A DNA stretch of 64,000 nucleotides from an uncultured Eubacteriales bacterium (lineage in GTDB: Bacteria > Bacillota > Clostridia > Oscillospirales > Oscillospiraceae). Each line of letters begins with the position of its first letter. The stretch's first letter is position 1. Shown here in pieces: positions 34,511-41,684 of this stretch. Under the pieces are notes generated by a model that worked only from the letters and a program-made list of their open reading frames with translations, had not been told where the DNA came from and ran no database searches. Location: contig ONPF01000006.1 of assembly GCA_900319635.1 (NCBI GenBank), forward strand, positions 22,133 to 86,132, given 5' to 3'. Position numbers and translations under genes: made by a program.

Positions 34511-34561
34511 TCTGACGAAAAAGAGGCACCTCCTTGGTAAGAATGAGGTAAGGATGAGGGC

Positions 34562-34703
34562 TGGAGCTGCTGGGCAGATTCGTTCTGTTTTCCCTTGCGG
34601 GAGACGGGAAAACAGAATAGAGGTATCGACCAGTGTTTGCACTGGTCGATGCAGGCCACCTATGTGGCCTGCGGACATGATTCGAATCTGCCCAGCAGCT
34701 CCA
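34562..34703. repeat. Hairpin element with ends copying the tRNA-Thr 3' end
   Basis: The 21 bases at 34562-34582 equal the last 21 bases (including CCA) of the tRNA-Thr gene at 34738-34758, in the same orientation. They recur inverted at 34683-34703, so they form terminal inverted repeats. Between them are three hairpins: TTCTGTTTTCCC/GGGAAAACAGAA, TCGACCAGTG/CACTGGTCGA and GCAGGCCAC/GTGGCCTGC. Confidence 0.85.
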
Positions 34704-34737
34704 AAAAAGCAGATACCCGAATGGGTATCTGCTTTTT

Positions 34738-34738
<1 letters not shown>
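34703..34738 (-). terminator. Terminator of the tRNA-Asp/tRNA-Thr unit
   Basis: On the minus strand, the tRNA CCA is followed by AAAAAAGCAGATACCC, loop ATTC and GGGTATCTGCTTTTTT, a perfect 16-bp stem ending in six T. The complementarity continues into the tRNA itself, giving 38-bp arms in total (34681-34718 and 34723-34760). Confidence 0.85.
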
Positions 34739-34813
<75 letters not shown>

Positions 34814-34847
34814 AAAGTACATGCCCCCTATTGGGGGGGGGCATGTG

Positions 34848-34924
34848 TGGCGACCGAGAAGGGACTTGAACCCTCGACCTCCGGCGTGACAGGCCGGCGT
34901 TCTAACCGACTGAACCACTCGGCC
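34848..34924 (-). tRNA. tRNA-Asp (GTC)
   Basis: A 77-nt tRNA with encoded CCA. Acceptor GGCCGAG/CTCGGTC, anticodon stem CCGGC/GCCGG with loop CTGTCAC (anticodon GTC), T-arm GAGGG/CCCTT region with TTCAAGT. It lies 34 bases upstream of tRNA-Thr and shares its promoter. Confidence 0.92.
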
Positions 34925-34935
34925 ACGGCTCAGTT

Positions 34936-34964
34936 AGTGTACCAAAAGATTTTGCATTTGTCAA
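34936..34964 (-). promoter_or_regulatory. Promoter of the tRNA pair
   Basis: On the minus strand TTGACA (34959-34964) and TACACT (34936-34941) are spaced by 17 bases, about 11 bases before the tRNA-Asp 5' end. Confidence 0.85.
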
Positions 34965-35079
34965 CACTTTTTTTCGTACACGTCGTATTTTTTCAAAAAA
35001 CCTGTGTTTGAGCACGGGGGACGGGTCCGTGTGTCCCCCGCGGGACACGCGGCTCCGTCCCCCTGTGCTCCGGCTGCGC

Positions 35080-36666
35080 TTACAGCGCGTCGAAGATCCG
35101 GGTTCCCTTCTTCCGCAGCCAGAGGTACAGCAGCGCGCACAGCACCAGCAGCAGCCCCAGCATGCCGAAGCCCACCGCCTCCATGGAGATATAGTCCCCC
35201 AGCAGGGCGTAGACCAGCACCGGCAGGGCGGACATGCCCATGCCCACGAACATGGTGATCATGACGCTGGCGCCGCTCTTCACGGCCTGGGTCTCGTTGA
35301 CCCAGTTGAAGTTGGGGTGGCGCAGATTCTCGAAGAGGCCCAGCAGGGCGCTGAACAGGGCATAGGCCGGGGGCAAGGCGAAGAGCAGCACCAGGGTGAG
35401 GCCCTTGTAGCCCAGCACCAGCGCCATCACCGTGGAGCAGAGCAGCAGCGCCGGCACCGCCAGCAGCAGATGCAGCCGGAGCTTTGCCTGCAGGATGTCC
35501 CAGGAGGAGACGGGCAGAGATTTGGGCAGCCACAGGCTCTTGCCCTCCAGGGAGATGGAAGGCGCGGTGAGGATGATCGTCACCGCCATGAAGCAGGCCG
35601 CGACCACGAAGATCGACTGCAGCAGCGGCGCGATATAGGGCCACTCGGGCATCCCCGTGAGAGCCTTGCCCTTCACGAGCAGCGCCACGGCGGCGAGCAC
35701 CACGAAGAACACGCCCAGGCCGCCGTTGAGCAGGTAGGCGGGCAGTCCCCAGAGCCGGCGCAGCTCCTGGATCAGCAGGGCGGCGCGGGGGGAGTGCGCC
35801 CTGGCGGTGCGCTCCACATAGCGCTTCTTGGCGCCGGTGCCCCGGGCGGTGGCCGTGCGGATAAAGGTGCGGGAGAGCAGCAGCAGCGCCAGCACGCCCA
35901 GCGCCAGGGAGGCCGCCAGCAGGAGCAGCAGCGGCAGCAGCTCGCCCTGGGTGACGGCCTTGCCGATCCAGACCAGGGGCGCCACCGCGCCCAGGGATTT
36001 CTCCAGTCCCTCGTGATTTTCCACCAGGCTCGTCAGCATGCTGTTCATCCGGAAGCTGAAATACATGTAGCCGCCCAGGAAGGCCAGGGAGATGACCAGG
36101 GTGATCAGGCTCTTGTTGCGGGCGCGGGCGGAGGCCAGGTGGATCAGCCAGCCCAGCAGGGACGAGACCACCAGGTTCAGCAGCGGCAGGATCACAAAAA
36201 AGCTCAGGATCAGGGCGACCCAGCCCGGAACGCCCACGCTGCCCGGCCAGTACAGCATCGCGGGGATCACCACCGGCAGCGCCAGCACCTCCGCCAGCAC
36301 CAGCAGCAGAAAGAGGCGGCTGAGCAGGATGTGGATGGGCTTGATGGGCATGCTCAGCAGCAGGTCGTTGTCCTTGGCCTCGTAGAGCTGGGACTTGGCG
36401 ACAAAGACGTTGCCCACCAGCATCAGACCGAAGGTGATCACCGCGGCCAGGGCGAAGTACAGCCAGCCCAGGCCGGCCCAGTGAAAGGCGGGGCCGATGA
36501 CCTCAAAGATCCGGGAGAAGAGGGTGCCGATGGAGACCAGGGAGAGGATCATCAGCGCCGCAAAGCCGATGAGCTTGCCCTTGCTTTGGGCTTTCTTGGT
36601 TCTGCTGGCGCCGGTGAGGACGCTGAGCAGAGCCTCCAGCCGGTTTTTCAGCAGTACCTTAAGCAT
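35080..36666 (-). CDS. ABC transporter permease (ABC-2-like)
   Basis: A 528-aa polytopic protein with about 12 hydrophobic helices and no nucleotide-binding motif. YEAKDNDLLLSMPIKPIHILLSRL (about residues 83-106) and GKSLWLPKSLPVSSWDILQAKL are typical of large ABC-2-type exporter permeases of Firmicutes. The ATG at 36666 is used because the ATPase stop overlaps it by 8 bases and GGAGG precedes it. Substrate unknown. Confidence 0.85.
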   Translation of the reverse strand: MLKVLLKNRLEALLSVLTGASRTKKAQSKGKLIGFAALMILSLVSIGTLFSRIFEVIGPAFHWAGLGWLYFALAAVITFGLMLVGNVFVAKSQLYEAKDNDLLLSMPIKPIHILLSRLFLLLVLAEVLALPVVIPAMLYWPGSVGVPGWVALILSFFVILPLLNLVVSSLLGWLIHLASARARNKSLITLVISLAFLGGYMYFSFRMNSMLTSLVENHEGLEKSLGAVAPLVWIGKAVTQGELLPLLLLLAASLALGVLALLLLSRTFIRTATARGTGAKKRYVERTARAHSPRAALLIQELRRLWGLPAYLLNGGLGVFFVVLAAVALLVKGKALTGMPEWPYIAPLLQSIFVVAACFMAVTIILTAPSISLEGKSLWLPKSLPVSSWDILQAKLRLHLLLAVPALLLCSTVMALVLGYKGLTLVLLFALPPAYALFSALLGLFENLRHPNFNWVNETQAVKSGASVMITMFVGMGMSALPVLVYALLGDYISMEAVGFGMLGLLLVLCALLYLWLRKKGTRIFDAL

Positions 36667-37372
36667 GATCGTCCTCCAGTTCCAGGAACACGTCCTCCAG
36701 AGAGGCGTTGCCCTTGACCTCCTGCATGGAGCCGCTGGCGACCAGACGGCCCTCCTTGATGATGGCGACCTTGTCGCAGAGCTTCTCCGCCACGTCCAGC
36801 ACGTGGGTGGAGAAGAAGATGGCACCGCCCTTCCGGCAGTGTTCGTGCATCAGCTCCTTGAGCAGATGGGCGGCCTTGGGATCCAGGCCCACAAAGGGCT
36901 CGTCCATGAGGATGAGCTTCGGCTCGTGGATCCAGGCGGCGATCAGCGCCAGCTTCTGCTTCATGCCGTGGGAGAAGGCGGAGATGGGCTGGGCCAGGTC
37001 GCCCTCGATGCCCAGCATCTCGGCGTAGGTGTGGATGCGCTCCCGGCGAACCGTGGGCTCCACCCGGAACACGTCCCCGATGAAGTTCAAAAAGCGGATG
37101 CCGGTCATAAACTCATAGAGATCCGGGTTATCCGGAATATAGGCCATCTGCTGCTTGCAGGCCAGGGGATCGGCCTGGATGTCCAGGCCGCCGATGCGGA
37201 TCTGCCCCTCCTCGAAGGGCAGGATGCCGGCGCAGGCCTTCAGGGTGGTGGTCTTGCCGGCGCCGTTGTGGCCGATGAAGCCGTAGATTTCGCCCGGGGC
37301 GATATGCAGGCTCAGATTGTCCACGGCCTTCTTGTCGCCGTAGCTTTTGGTCAGATGTTCAATGGTCAGCAT
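36659..37372 (-). CDS. ABC transporter ATP-binding protein
   Basis: A 237-aa ABC ATPase. Walker A GHNGAGKTT (about 35-43), Q-loop AYIPDNPDLYEFMTG, signature SAFSHGMKQKLALIAAWIHEP, Walker B LILMDEPFVGLDP and switch STHVLDVAE are all present. It pairs with the overlapping permease gene to form an exporter for an unknown substrate; such pairs often export antibiotics or peptides. Confidence 0.95.
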   Translation of the reverse strand: MLTIEHLTKSYGDKKAVDNLSLHIAPGEIYGFIGHNGAGKTTTLKACAGILPFEEGQIRIGGLDIQADPLACKQQMAYIPDNPDLYEFMTGIRFLNFIGDVFRVEPTVRRERIHTYAEMLGIEGDLAQPISAFSHGMKQKLALIAAWIHEPKLILMDEPFVGLDPKAAHLLKELMHEHCRKGGAIFFSTHVLDVAEKLCDKVAIIKEGRLVASGSMQEVKGNASLEDVFLELEDDHA

Positions 37373-37420
37373 AGAATTGCCTCCTTGTATGGTGTTCGGA
37401 TGTTTGAATGTCCGCTTGCC

Positions 37421-37924
37421 TTATCGCGCGCGGCGCAGGCGGATGAAATAGCGCAGCAGCGGCGCGAAGATCACGATCAGCATGATGCCGGTCACGTTGC
37501 CACTGAAATGCTCCGGCAGGTTTGCCTGGTACACGGCAAAGCCGGCGAAGGCCAGCGCGCAGCTCAGCCGCATGTCAGCCATCATGTCTCGCAGCACCCG
37601 GTAGACCCGGGCCCGGTTCAGCACCGTGATGCGCACGCCTGTGTTCCAGCTTTTTGGGAAGCGTGCGCAGATGGCAACTGTCAGGTCCGTCAACAGTCCG
37701 ATGATGGGCATCAGCAGCAGGGATCCCCGGCCACCGTAGCCGTCGATCTCTCCGGCGAAGTTATAATGGGTGGGGATCTTCTCCGGCAGCGTATGCCAGA
37801 GGATGAGAATGTATACGATACTGCCCAGCAGCATCAGCGGCGCCAGGATCCCCGCGATGCGCTGATACCGTGTGGTGGGGGAGCCGCAGAAGGCGTCCAC
37901 CTGGGCGCGGGAGGGGATGCGCAT
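37421..37924 (-). CDS. DUF1648-domain membrane protein
   Basis: A 167-aa membrane protein. The motif LPEKIPTHYNFAGEIDGYGGRGSLLLMP (about residues 46-73) is the DUF1648 signature found in SdpI-like and related proteins. About four hydrophobic segments are visible. In SdpI this type confers immunity to a membrane-active toxin, but DUF1648 alone does not prove that. It lies 48 bases upstream of the ABC ATPase gene on the same strand, so it may belong to the same operon, which fits a defence or efflux role. Confidence 0.82.
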   Translation of the reverse strand: MRIPSRAQVDAFCGSPTTRYQRIAGILAPLMLLGSIVYILILWHTLPEKIPTHYNFAGEIDGYGGRGSLLLMPIIGLLTDLTVAICARFPKSWNTGVRITVLNRARVYRVLRDMMADMRLSCALAFAGFAVYQANLPEHFSGNVTGIMLIVIFAPLLRYFIRLRRAR

Positions 37925-37942
37925 GAGAGCCTCCTTTCGGGA

Positions 37943-38100
37943 AATGAAGACGCTTCGCTAATGAAGAAATGAAGCAGAATGAAGGGCCTTCGGCCAATTG
38001 CGGTGTGCCGCAAGGCGGCACGGATTGTTAATCGTCGCCGGAGGCGACACCATCAATTCCTTCATAGGCGAAGCCGACTTCATTCCTTCACTCCTTCATT
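37943..38100. repeat. Covarying double-hairpin repeat, copy C3
   Basis: GTGCCGC/GCGGCAC and GTCGCC/GGCGAC are inner hairpins; AATGAAGGGCC...ATTCCTTCAT arms surround them. Relative to copy C2, both sides of the stems have changed together. Confidence 0.7.
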
Positions 38101-38299
38101 TGATTTCGATCTCCAGGGGCTTGTCGATCTCCTCGCCCACATATTTGCCGTTCTTCTTCCGCTGCTTGACGCACTCGGTCAGCAGATACTCGATCTGGCC
38201 GTTGAGGGAGCGGAAATCGTCCTCCGCCCAGCGAGCCAGCGCGTCATAGAGCTTGGGGGACAGGCGCAGCGGCACCTGTTTCTTTGCGTTGTCAGCCAT
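38096..38299 (-). CDS. Arc-like ribbon-helix-helix DNA-binding protein
   Basis: A 67-aa protein: KKQVPLRLSPKLYDALARWAEDDFRSLNGQIEYLLTECVKQRKK is an Arc-type ribbon-helix-helix fold, and the C-terminus is acidic/basic (EEIDKPLEIEIK). It follows the SPFH gene by 6 bases, a combination found in other Clostridia. It is likely a dimeric repressor, and the TGATATCA double site over the SPFH promoter is the obvious candidate target (inference). Confidence 0.8.
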   Translation of the reverse strand: MADNAKKQVPLRLSPKLYDALARWAEDDFRSLNGQIEYLLTECVKQRKKNGKYVGEEIDKPLEIEIK

Positions 38300-38305
38300 G
38301 GGGCG

Positions 38306-39343
38306 TCAATACAGGGAGCCGGAGTTGACCACCGGCTGGGCGTCCCGGTTGCCGCAGAGCACCACCAGGAGGTTCGAGACCATGGCGGCCTTCCGCTCCT
38401 CGTCCAGCTCCACGGTGTGATTCTCGCTGAGCCGCTCCAGGGCCATCTCCACCATGCCCACGGCGCCGTCCACGATCATCTTACGCGCGTCGATGATGGC
38501 GGATGCCTGCTGACGCTGGAGCATCACAGCGGCGATCTCCGGCGCGTAGGCCAGGTAGGTGATGCGGGCCTCCACGATCTCGATGCCCGCCTCGGACACC
38601 TTCTGCTGGATCTCGTCCCGGATGCGCTGGGCCACCAGCTCGCTGGAGCCCCGGAGGCTGCCCTCGTCGGCCACGCCGTCGCCGGTGGTGTCCACCCCGG
38701 GGGCCACGTCGTAGGGGTAGATGCGCACAATGTTGCGCACCGCGCTGTCGCACTGCAGGGACAGGTATTCCTTATAATTATCCACGTTGAAGACGGCCTT
38801 GGCAGTGTCAACGACCTTCCAGATCACGGCGATGCCGATCTCCACGGGATTGCCCAGGCAATCGTTGATCTTCTGCCGGGAGTTGGAGAGGGTCATGGCC
38901 TTGAGGGAGATCTTCTTGTTCGGCATCTGGGCAGCAGCGTCCACGCTCTTGCCCAGAGCCACGTTCAGCAGGGCGTTGCTCTGGGCGCCGCCGTCCACGT
39001 CGCCGGACTGGTTCAGCTTGGTCTTGGCCGCGGGGTTCACCGCCACGCAGAAGGGATTGACGAAGTAGAAGCCCTCCTCCTTCAGCGTGCCGATGTACTT
39101 GCCGAAGAGGGTGAGCACCAACGCCTCCTGGGGCTTGAGCACCTTGAGACCCAGGGCAGGGAACCAGCCGACGCCGACCCAGATGATGCCCACCACGAAC
39201 AGCGCCACGCCCCAGCCCTGACCCTTGTCAAAGCCGAAGATGCCGCCCAGGATCATGGCGGCGACCCCCGCCAGGTACAGCAGGACGGTCAGCAGCAGCA
39301 CGGCCATCCCGTTTTTCTTATTGTTCAGCACGATCTCTTTCAT
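38306..39343 (-). CDS. SPFH (band 7/stomatin-like) membrane protein
   Basis: A 345-aa SPFH-domain protein. Two hydrophobic helices (about residues 12-36 and 45-62) anchor it. The SPFH domain runs from GLKVLKPQEALVLTLFGKYIGTLKEEGFYFVNPF to EARITYLAYAPEIAAVMLQRQQASAIIDARKMIVDGAVG, followed by a short C-terminal helix. Family members form oligomeric membrane microdomains. AAAGGAGG precedes the start. It forms a two-gene unit with the Arc-like regulator. Confidence 0.9.
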   Translation of the reverse strand: MKEIVLNNKKNGMAVLLLTVLLYLAGVAAMILGGIFGFDKGQGWGVALFVVGIIWVGVGWFPALGLKVLKPQEALVLTLFGKYIGTLKEEGFYFVNPFCVAVNPAAKTKLNQSGDVDGGAQSNALLNVALGKSVDAAAQMPNKKISLKAMTLSNSRQKINDCLGNPVEIGIAVIWKVVDTAKAVFNVDNYKEYLSLQCDSAVRNIVRIYPYDVAPGVDTTGDGVADEGSLRGSSELVAQRIRDEIQQKVSEAGIEIVEARITYLAYAPEIAAVMLQRQQASAIIDARKMIVDGAVGMVEMALERLSENHTVELDEERKAAMVSNLLVVLCGNRDAQPVVNSGSLY

Positions 39344-39363
39344 TTCTCGCGCCTCCTTTGATT

Positions 39364-39402
39364 TGATATCAAAATGATATCACCAAGATATGGCGCTGTC
39401 AA
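39364..39402 (-). promoter_or_regulatory. SPFH promoter with overlapping TGATATCA double operator
   Basis: On the minus strand TTGACA (39397-39402) and TATCAT (39374-39379) are spaced by 17 bases. The -10 is covered by TGATATCAAAATGATATCA (39364-39382), two palindromic 8-mers 3 bases apart, a typical layout for a ribbon-helix-helix dimer pair. Confidence 0.8.
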
Positions 39403-39652
39403 GCCTTTTGTGAAAAAATAATCAATATTTTCGCAAAAACAGCCAGGCGCCCGCAACAGGCGCCCGGCAGCAGAAAAAACAAGGGACAGGGCAGCGCGCT
39501 TTCGTAGGGGCGACCTGCGGTCGCCCGCCTGTCAGACACGCCTGTGGGCTTGGTGAAAGAAAACGGATTGCCGCGCCAGTGCTGCGACACCGGCTCGCAA
39601 TGACGCGAGGGGGTTGCCGACATCTGAAAGGGGAGGGGCAAGCCCCTCCCCT

Positions 39653-39769
39653 CAAGCTGTCGACAAAGTGTCGACAGCTTGAAAGCAAGAATGGGAACTT
39701 CCGAAAAAAGTTCCCATTCTTGCGTAGATTGAACGTGAAGGGGGGTGGGCGAAGGGTTGTCTACAGTCT
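39653..39769. repeat. Double-palindrome repeat, copy A2
   Basis: Identical to 16293-16385 over the first 93 bases and again similar in the final GGGCGAAGGGTTGTCTACAG segment. It is bracketed by two GGGGAGGGNCAAGCCCCTCCCC hairpins (39630-39652 and 39771-39794), unlike copy A1. Confidence 0.9.
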
Positions 39770-39812
39770 GAGGGGAGGGACAAGCCCCTCCCCTACAGTC
39801 TGGCGGCACGGA

Positions 39813-40418
39813 TCAGAGCGCACGCTCCCAGGCGCCGTTTTTCTGCTCGTAGCCCAGCTTCTTCAGATAGCCCAGATGGCCGTCCTCCGCGTGCTCATAG
39901 CGCAGAAGTTTCACGCCCTCCTGCCCCAGATGCTCCACCAGGTAGCGGCCCTCGGAGCTGTCCCGATAGGCGGGGGTGCTGTAATCCAGCGCCACGTCCA
40001 GAACGCCGTTTTCCTCCCGGCCCAGCAGCAGACCCGCCGTCGTGTCCCCCTGGCAGACCAGGAAGGCCCGGTTCAGCTCCGCCTGATTCCAGTTGCGGCC
40101 GGGGAAGCAGCGGACGATATCCTCCCGATGGGCGGTGAGGAAGGCGTCCACGTAAGAGCCCTCCGAACGCACGGGCACCAGCCGGTAGTTGGGTTCCCTG
40201 TTGCGCAGCTTCCACAGATAGTAGAGATTGATGAGCACCAGGCAGATGTTCATGATCATGGTGGGGTAGGACTTGATGAGCAGGGCGTAGGTGGCGAAGA
40301 TCAGGCTGCCCACGGAGTTGACGATGCGCAGCTTCACCACCGAGGCCATCAGGAAGGACACCAGCACCAGCGCCGAGCCCACATAGCCGATGATGTCGTA
40401 AATTGTCGTGGTATCCAT
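39813..40418 (-). CDS. YgjV-family membrane protein
   Basis: A 201-aa protein. The first about 75 residues form three hydrophobic segments with the YgjV look (IIGYVGSALVLVSFLMASVVKLRIVNSVGSLIFATYALLI, about 8-47). The C-terminal 120 residues form a soluble domain with FLVCQGDTTAGLLLGREENGVLDVALDYSTPAYRD, which resembles an N-acetyltransferase-like fold. The start at 40418 is preferred because AAAGGAA lies 9 bases upstream. Function unknown. Confidence 0.75.
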   Translation of the reverse strand: MDTTTIYDIIGYVGSALVLVSFLMASVVKLRIVNSVGSLIFATYALLIKSYPTMIMNICLVLINLYYLWKLRNREPNYRLVPVRSEGSYVDAFLTAHREDIVRCFPGRNWNQAELNRAFLVCQGDTTAGLLLGREENGVLDVALDYSTPAYRDSSEGRYLVEHLGQEGVKLLRYEHAEDGHLGYLKKLGYEQKNGAWERAL

Positions 40419-40424
40419 GTACAC

Positions 40425-40790
40425 GTTCCTTTCTTTTGTATCAAATAGTCAATTATGAAAGATGCAAATAAACCTCAATTTTCTGTCCCGAAGGAAAATC
40501 AAATCGTTTTTGGGGTGGCTTTGCCGCCGCAAAAACACCCTGAGGCGAGCTCTGCGAGCCCTCGCGCCGTCGTCAAACGAAACTCACTCCATTCCGCTTC
40601 CGCTTAGGGCGAAAGCTCCATATCCGTTCCTTTCGTTTTCCTCTCAAAATCAAAGCTTTTGCTTTGATTTTGGAAAGGAAGAAGGAGGGAGCAAAGCGCA
40701 GTTTTCGTCACGCCTGACGGAAACGGAGCGGTGCGAGCTTCTTCTGACGCAAGCGCGAGTTCTCAATTGCGAAACATGTTTCGCAATTGT
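40425..40790. other. Intergenic region containing repeat B1
   Basis: About 365 bases without a gene. It is dominated by repeat B1 (40506-40789). The remaining 80 bases (40425-40505) hold only the upstream region of the ygjV-like gene, and I see no clear promoter there. Confidence 0.5.
40506..40789. repeat. Long palindrome-rich repeat, copy B1
   Basis: A 284-base element similar over most of its length to 56787-57016. Common landmarks are GTTTTTGNGG...CCNCAAAAACACC, GTCAAACGAAACTCACT, GGGCGAAAGCTCCATATCCGTTCC, AAATCAAAGC...GCTTTGATTTTGG, AAGGAAGAAGGAGGGAGC, and a terminal CAATTGCGAAAC/GTTTCGCAATTG palindrome. This copy carries about 50 extra bases and ends one base before the cysE stop codon. 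Confidence 0.9.
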
Positions 40791-41459
40791 TTAAATGATC
40801 CAGTTGTCGGACTGCTCCATTTCCAGCTCGCTCTCCCGCTTCTTGAGCCGCGCCAGCTCCTCCCGCAAAGCGGCCAGATCAGAGGTGATGGGGTCGGGCA
40901 CGTCGCGGACGTGGTCGACCTCCTTGACATAGTTGACCTTCTCCCCGGCCAGACGCACCACCCGGGCGGGAATGCCCACGGCGGTGCTGCTCTCGGGGAT
41001 GTCCTTGAGCACCACGGAGTTTGCCGCCACGCGGGCGTTATCCCCGATGGTGATGGGGCCCAGCACCTTGGCGCCGGTGCCGATGAGCACGTTATTGCCG
41101 ATGGTGGGGTGGCGCTTGCCGGTCTCCTTGCCGGTGCCGCCCAGGGTGACGCCGTGGTAGATCAGGCAGTCGTCCCCGATCTCGGCGGTCTCGCCGATCA
41201 CAAGCCCCATCCCGTGGTCGATGACCAGGCGCTTGCCGATCTTGGCGCCGGGGTGGATCTCGATGCCGGTGCGGCGGCGGCTGCCCTGGGAGATCATCCG
41301 CGCCAGAAAGAGCAGCCCGTGGGTATAGCACCAGTGGGCCCGCCGGTGGCTGCGCACGGCCTTCAGCCCGGGATAGAGCAGCAGCACCTCCAGCGTGGAG
41401 CGGGCCGCCGGGTCCCGGGACTTGTAGGCGTTGATGGTTTCTCGTAAATCCTTGAACAT
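40791..41459 (-). CDS. cysE: Serine O-acetyltransferase
   Basis: A 222-aa CysE, which acetylates serine for cysteine synthesis. The hexapeptide-repeat left-handed beta helix is clear from [57 protein letters not shown] on (active-site His in the DHG and YHG motifs), ending in [22 protein letters not shown]. The ATG at 41459 is used because AAAGGAAG precedes it and the family starts here. A short C-terminal extension with Lys/Glu-rich helix follows. It is a single gene. Confidence 0.95.
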   Translation of the reverse strand: MFKDLRETINAYKSRDPAARSTLEVLLLYPGLKAVRSHRRAHWCYTHGLLFLARMISQGSRRRTGIEIHPGAKIGKRLVIDHGMGLVIGETAEIGDDCLIYHGVTLGGTGKETGKRHPTIGNNVLIGTGAKVLGPITIGDNARVAANSVVLKDIPESSTAVGIPARVVRLAGEKVNYVKEVDHVRDVPDPITSDLAALREELARLKKRESELEMEQSDNWII

Positions 41460-41624
41460 GCCGATCTTCCTTTCCTCTACCAGTGTATGCGGAGGAAAGG
41501 ACATCGGACCCGGAAAGCGGCGGACATGGCTCACCTCGTACATTGACCAACATTATAGCGTATGAAATCCGGGACTGTCAACCGAAAGCGGCAGAAGATG
41601 CCTTTTCCGGGGGCATCGTTTACC

Positions 41625-41653
41625 TTGCAAATGGAAAAAGGGGGTGCTATACT
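41625..41653 (+). promoter_or_regulatory. Promoter of the LRR-like gene cluster
   Basis: TTGCAA (41625-41630) and TATACT (41648-41653) are spaced by 17 bases, 31 bases before the first gene of the cluster. Confidence 0.75.
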
Positions 41654-41684
41654 GTAGCTTAGAAAATTCTGGGGGTAGGGAAAG

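Noticed and set aside
34421-34737. Short open frames in the region before tRNA-Thr
   Set aside because: They run through perfect hairpins and tRNA-derived repeats and have no ribosome binding sites.
40764-40789. The CAATTGCGAAAC/GTTTCGCAATTG palindrome as a parS-like or Noc site
   Set aside because: It resembles TGTTTCAC-type sites only superficially and forms the constant end of repeat family B.
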